Positions 6,801-10,009 of a stretch of DNA of 10,009 nucleotides are shown one piece after another (within the stretch, counting starts at the first letter, position 1; each line of letters opens with the position of its first letter). Source of the stretch: Phoronis ovalis. Lineage: Eukaryota > Phoronida > Phoronidae. The position numbers and the translations under genes are program-made. Where the stretch lies: contig JAOXYB010069202.1 of the NCBI GenBank assembly GCA_028565635.1, forward strand, positions 1 through 10,009. The letters run 5' to 3'. The notes below the pieces were generated by a model. It was not told the DNA's origin. It did not search any database and saw only the letters and a list, made by a program, of their open reading frames with translations.

Positions 6801-9800
6801 TTATCCATCCACTACAACAAAGTGACTATAGTCAGGTGTACTTGTTGATATCTTTCTTTCCCCCGCGTCTTTCATTTGGGTTTTACTTGTATTGGCTGAT
6901 CTCTTTGGTCTTGGTTTCCACGATAAGTTAGATTTCATATAAGCCAACTGTTTACCAAATGTAGCCAAATCCAGACAAATAACCAAGATAATGAACCCAA
7001 TTACTATACCAATCTGGCTAGTTCCGATAACTGCAGCAGCTGGTGCCTCTTGAGGTTCACGCAGGATTTTGGGGAACACTGGACCTTTCACAACTGGTGG
7101 ACGTCTTCTTCGGGGTCGGTCTAAAAGTAAAGTGTGTCTGTATTACGACAGGCTCGTACTTTAGCCATAATAATAAGCATAATTCAAGAAAAACTCTGAA
7201 ACCATCTCAATTACCTATGCAGTAAAGATCCCATAAAACGAAACCTTGTTCTGGTGCCGCTTTAGCACATCCCATCACTACTCTAAGTTTCGCATTCCCT
7301 GCACATTTTATTGTTGTCATCTCATAGCTCCCATTTGTGATTTCATTAATTGATATATTAGTTTCAACGTCGTTTGGAGGTTTCCAGTACGAAACTATAA
7401 TAAAACAAAGCGGTTACAAAGATGTCAAAACTAAGATTAATCTGAGGTACTCTTACGTACAAAAGGATATGTTAAGATAATTTTCATAATTCTATGACAA
7501 AAGAGCAATGACGTGAAGTTACATCAGTTTTGTTACTCCAGCATAATACCATGATTTCACCTAAACTATATAATTATTATTAGAACTAAAATGAGAACTT
7601 ACAGGTTTCATTGCAGGGTATCTCGAATTGGACTGGTACTGTAGTTGTGGACGATGTAGGAGCTACTGTAGCTGTCGTGGGTTCCGATGTAGATGTTACC
7701 GATGTGGTTGTGGTATCAATATAAGTGATTGGCGTAGTTGTAGATGATGGCTGTTTGGTAGATATCGTTGGGTCAGTTATAGATGCTGTTGTGTCTGCTT
7801 TAGATGTCGAGTCTGTTGTAGATGTAGTTAGTTCTGTTGTAAATGTTTTTGAGTCTGTTGTAGATGTTGTTAATTCAGAAGTAGATATTGTTTGTCCAGA
7901 TGTAGTTGTTACTAGCACTGTTGTAAATATTGTTGATTCTGTTGTAGATGTTTTTGATTCTGTTGCAACTGTTGTTGGCCCTTTTGTATGTGTTATTTGG
8001 TATGTTGCAGATGTCATTGGGTCAGTAATAGGCGTTATTGGTTCTGTTATAGATGTTGTTAGTTCAGATATAGACGTTGTTGGTTCAGTTGTAGATGCTG
8101 TTGGGTCTGTTGTAGATGTTGTTGGATCTGTTCTAGATGTTGTTGGGTCTGCGGTAGATGTTGTTGGTTCTGTTGTAGATGTTGTTGGTTCAGTTGTAGA
8201 TGTTGTTGGGTCAGATGTAGATGTTGTTGGGTCAGTTGTAGATGTTGTTATGTCAGATGTAGACGCTGTTTGTTCTGCTGTAGATGTTGGTTCAGAGGTA
8301 GATGTTGTTGGTTCAGATGTAGATGTTGTTGGTTCAGTTGTAGATGGTGTTGGTTCTGTTCTAGATGTTGTTGGTTCAGATGTAGATGTTGTTGGTTCAG
8401 TTGTAGATGTTGTTGGGTAAGATGTAGATGTTGTTGGTTCAGATGTAGATGTTGTTGGTTCAGTTGTAGATGGTGTTGGTTCTGTTCTAGATGTTGTTGG
8501 TTCTGTTGTAGATGTTGTTTGTTCAGTTGTAGATGTTGTTTGTTCAGTTGTAGATGTTGTTTGTTCAGTTGTAGATGTTGTTTGTTCAGATGTAGATGTT
8601 GTTGGTTCAGTTGTAGATGTTGTTGGGTAAGATGTAGATGTTGTTGGTTCAGATGTAGATGTTGTTGGTTCAGTTGTAGATGGTGTTGGTTCTGTTCTAG
8701 ATGTTGTTGGTTCAGATGTAGATGTTGTTGGTTCAGTTGTAGATGTTGTTGGGTAAGATGTAGATGTTGTTGGTTCAGATGTAGATGTTGTTGGTTCAGT
8801 TGTAGATGGTGTTGGTTCTGTTCTAGATGTTGTTGGTTCTGTTGTAGATGTTGTTTGTTCAGTTGTAGATGTTTTTTGTTCAGTTGTAGATGTTGTTTGT
8901 TCAGTTGAAGATGTTGTTGGTTCTGGTGTGGATGTTGTTTGTTCAGTTGTAGATGTTGTTTGTTCAGTTGTAGATGTTGTTTGTTCAGTTGTAGATGTTG
9001 TTGGTTCAGATGTAGATGTTGTTGGTTCAGTTGTAGATGTTGTTGGTTCAGATGTAGATGTTGTTGGTTCAGTTGTAGATGTTGTTTGTTCAGTTGTAGA
9101 TGTTGTTGGGTCTGTTGTAGATGTTGTTGGGTCAGTTGTAGATGTTGTTGGTTCAGATGTAGATGTTGTTGGGTCTGTTGTAGACGTTGTTGGTTTAATT
9201 GTAGATACCGTTGGTTCTGTTGTAGATGTTGTTGGTTCAGTTGTAGATGTTGTTAGTTCAGATGTAGATGATGTTGGGTCTGTTGTAGATGTTGTTGGTT
9301 CTGTTCTAGATGTTGTTGTGTCTGCGGTAGATGTTGTTGGTTCTGTTCTAGATGTTGTTTGTTCTGTTGTAGATGTTTTTTGTTCAGTTGTAGATGTTGT
9401 TTGTTCAGTTGTAGATGTTGTTGGTTCAGTTGTAGATGTTGTTTGTTCAGTTATAGATGTTGTTTGTTCTGTTGTAGATGTTTTTTGTTCAGTTGTAGAT
9501 GTTGTTGGTTCTGTTGTAGATGTTTTTTGTTCAGTTGTAGATGTTGTTTGTTCAGTTGTAGATGTTGTTGGTTCTATTGTAGATGTTGTTGGTTCAGTTG
9601 TAGATGTTGTTGGTTCTGGTGTGGATGTTGTTTGTTCAGTTGCAGATGTTGTTTGTTCAGTTGTAGATGTTGTTGGTTCAGTTGTAGATGTTGTTGGTTC
9701 TGTTGTAGATGTTGTTGGTTCAGATGTAGATGTTGTTGGTTCAGTTGTAGATGTTGTTTGTTCAGTTGTAGATGTTATTTGTTCTGTTGTAGATGTTGTT

Positions 9801-10009
9801 TGTTTAGTTGTAGATGTTGTTTGTTCTGTTGTAGATGTTATTTGTTCAGTTGTAGATGTTGTTGGTTCAGTTGTAGATGTTATTTGTTCAGTTGTAGATG
9901 TTGTTGGTTCAGTTGTAGATGTTATTTGTTCTGTTGTAGATGTTGTTGGTTCAGTTGTAGATGTTGTTGGTTCAGTTGTAGATGTTGTTGGTTCAGTTGT
10001 AGATGTTGT
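6801..10009 (-). CDS. Membrane-anchored mucin-like protein, three exons, 5'-partial
   Basis: Spliced model: exons 10009-7603, 7394-7215 and 7120-6801, with stop codon TAA at 6803-6801. The exons total 2907 bases, giving 968 residues; the start lies beyond the window. Splice sites are GTAAGT...TATAG and GTAATT...TTTTAG, both phase 1, and all three exons stay open in the joined frame. Residues 1-798 are Ser/Thr-rich, mostly EPTTSTT-like heptads, as expected of a heavily O-glycosylated mucin rod. Residues 799-861 form a small domain with cysteines at 799, 833, 845 and 861 and sequons N800-E-T, N815-I-S and N823-G-S. A basic stretch RPRRRR (864-869) precedes a hydrophobic segment at about 890-917 that contains Asp913. 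The tail (918-968) is basic, fits positive-inside topology, and ends with a YSHF motif (960-963) of the YxxPhi sorting type. The inferred role is a type I surface mucin for protection, adhesion or mucus. I do not recognise the cysteine domain, so no gene name is given. Confidence 0.85.
7121..7214 (-). other. Intron between the cysteine-domain exon and the membrane exon
   Basis: A 94-base intron on the minus strand. The donor is ATAG|GTAATT at 7214 and the acceptor is ACTTTACTTTTAG ending at 7121. Both splice junctions are phase 1 and the joined codon is G|AC (Asp). The acceptor has a good pyrimidine tract. The joined reading frame runs without interruption to the stop at 6801, which supports the model. 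Confidence 0.85.
7215..7394 (-). other. Exon encoding the four-cysteine membrane-proximal domain
   Basis: This 180-base exon is flanked by AG acceptor bases at 7396-7395 and a GT donor at 7214-7213. It is phase 1 at both ends, the symmetric type typical of shuffled extracellular modules. It encodes about 60 residues with three cysteines; the fourth, in the motif IPCNET, is at the end of the preceding exon. Cysteine spacing is C-x33-C-x11-C-x15-C, compatible with two disulfides. Two sequons (TNIS, TNGS) lie here and one (CNET) on the previous exon. Recognisable strings are MTTIKCAGNAKLRVVMGCAK and FVLWDLYCI. I cannot assign it to a known domain family. It is not an evident SEA or EGF module. 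Confidence 0.8.
7395..7602 (-). other. Intron between the mucin exon and the cysteine-domain exon
   Basis: A 208-base intron read on the minus strand. The donor is CCT|GTAAGT at 7602, a near-perfect metazoan consensus. The acceptor is TTTTATTATAG ending at 7395, preceded by a T-rich tract. It interrupts a codon after its first base (T|TT, Phe). Reading through instead would reach a stop after about five codons, so splicing is needed to reach the membrane anchor. Confidence 0.85.
7776..10009 (-). repeat. 21-bp coding tandem repeat encoding the EPTTSTT heptad
   Basis: The whole stretch is built of a 21-bp unit whose minus-strand reading is Glu-Pro-Thr-Thr-Ser-Thr-Thr. Common variants are Asp for Glu, Gln for Pro, and Ser for the last Thr. 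Rarer ones are Arg (8337-8380 and its copies), Tyr for Glu (8417-8419, 8627-8629, 8753-8755), Pro in place of a Thr, and Lys, Val or Ile. The register gives 104 full 21-base units, two 18-base units that lack one codon (7797-7814 and 8277-8294) and a 14-base partial unit at the edge. From 8295 to 10009 the 21-base phase shows no net indel. Units near the membrane-proximal end (7776-8030) are degenerate; distal ones are nearly identical. The array continues beyond the window. Five of seven residues are Ser/Thr, giving dense potential O-glycosylation with a regular acidic residue. Confidence 0.95.
8295..8966 (-). repeat. 336-bp higher-order repeat (16 heptads), duplicated
   Basis: Within the heptad array, a 126-bp block (six units) followed by a 210-bp block (ten units) occurs twice: 8295-8630 and 8631-8966. 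Marker units show this. The unit with a GGTG variant begins at 8337, 8463, 8673 and 8799, spaced 126, 210 and 126 bases. The GGGTAA variant ends at 8420, 8630 and 8756. The last few units of the second copy (from about 8904) diverge and include a GGTGTGGATG variant that appears again near 9617. The pattern indicates recent unequal crossover or gene conversion on top of the basic 21-bp period. Confidence 0.8.

Noticed and set aside
7043-7225. Plus-strand 60-codon frame over the membrane exon
   Set aside because: It overlaps the well-supported minus-strand exons and an intron, with no domain and no continuation.
7725-8420. Plus-strand open frame of 231 codons reading Val-Val-Asp-Val-Val-Gly-Ser repeats
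   Set aside because: It is the antisense of the mucin heptad array. A repeat of 21 bases without stops opens antisense frames automatically, and the minus frame has intact splice sites and a membrane anchor.
8270-9256. Plus-strand Cys/Arg/Trp-rich frames (repeats of CRCCWFS)
   Set aside because: Second antisense shadow of the same array. Its breaks fall where the repeat units vary, and it has no supporting start, splice or domain evidence.
7776-10009. CRISPR-like regular repeat
   Set aside because: Units are contiguous with no unique spacers and encode one continuous protein frame.

Overview
The window reads as nuclear DNA of an invertebrate animal, most likely a mollusc or another marine lophotrochozoan. 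The supporting signs are strongly AT-rich spacer DNA, short GT-AG introns, several short interspersed repeats, and one animal-style gene for a secreted/membrane mucin. The taxonomic guess is inference, based mainly on the style of the repeats. There are no bacterial-type operons, and I see no RNA genes or CRISPR arrays.

The only gene I can support is on the minus strand, from the right edge of the window (10009) to a stop codon at 6801. Three exons (10009-7603, 7394-7215, 7120-6801) join in phase 1 at both junctions to give 968 residues. The 5' end of the gene lies beyond the window. The product begins with at least 800 residues of Ser/Thr-rich sequence, dominated by a heptad of the form EPTTSTT encoded by a 21-bp tandem repeat. 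A compact four-cysteine domain follows with three N-glycosylation sequons, then a basic RPRRRR stretch, one membrane span and a short basic cytoplasmic tail. This is the architecture of a type I membrane-anchored mucin. A candidate poly(A) signal lies about 20 bases after the stop.

The left two thirds (1-6770) hold no gene I can support, but they do hold mobile or repetitive DNA. A roughly 310-bp MITE-like element (3301-3610) has inverted ends and a TTAA/ATTAAT duplication. It sits inside a degenerate ~50-60-bp tandem repeat (about 3249-3760). A dimeric repeat (about 4157-4711) carries clusters of nuclear-receptor half-sites (AGGTCA) and ends in a purine tract and a GGAGCAA hairpin. Smaller items are an AT/ATAC microsatellite at the left edge, a duplicated E-box dodecamer and a 10-bp inverted repeat.

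The gene and the repeats show no functional link in the sequence. The most notable points are the mucin's unusual four-Cys/polybasic stem and the recent internal amplification of its heptad array.
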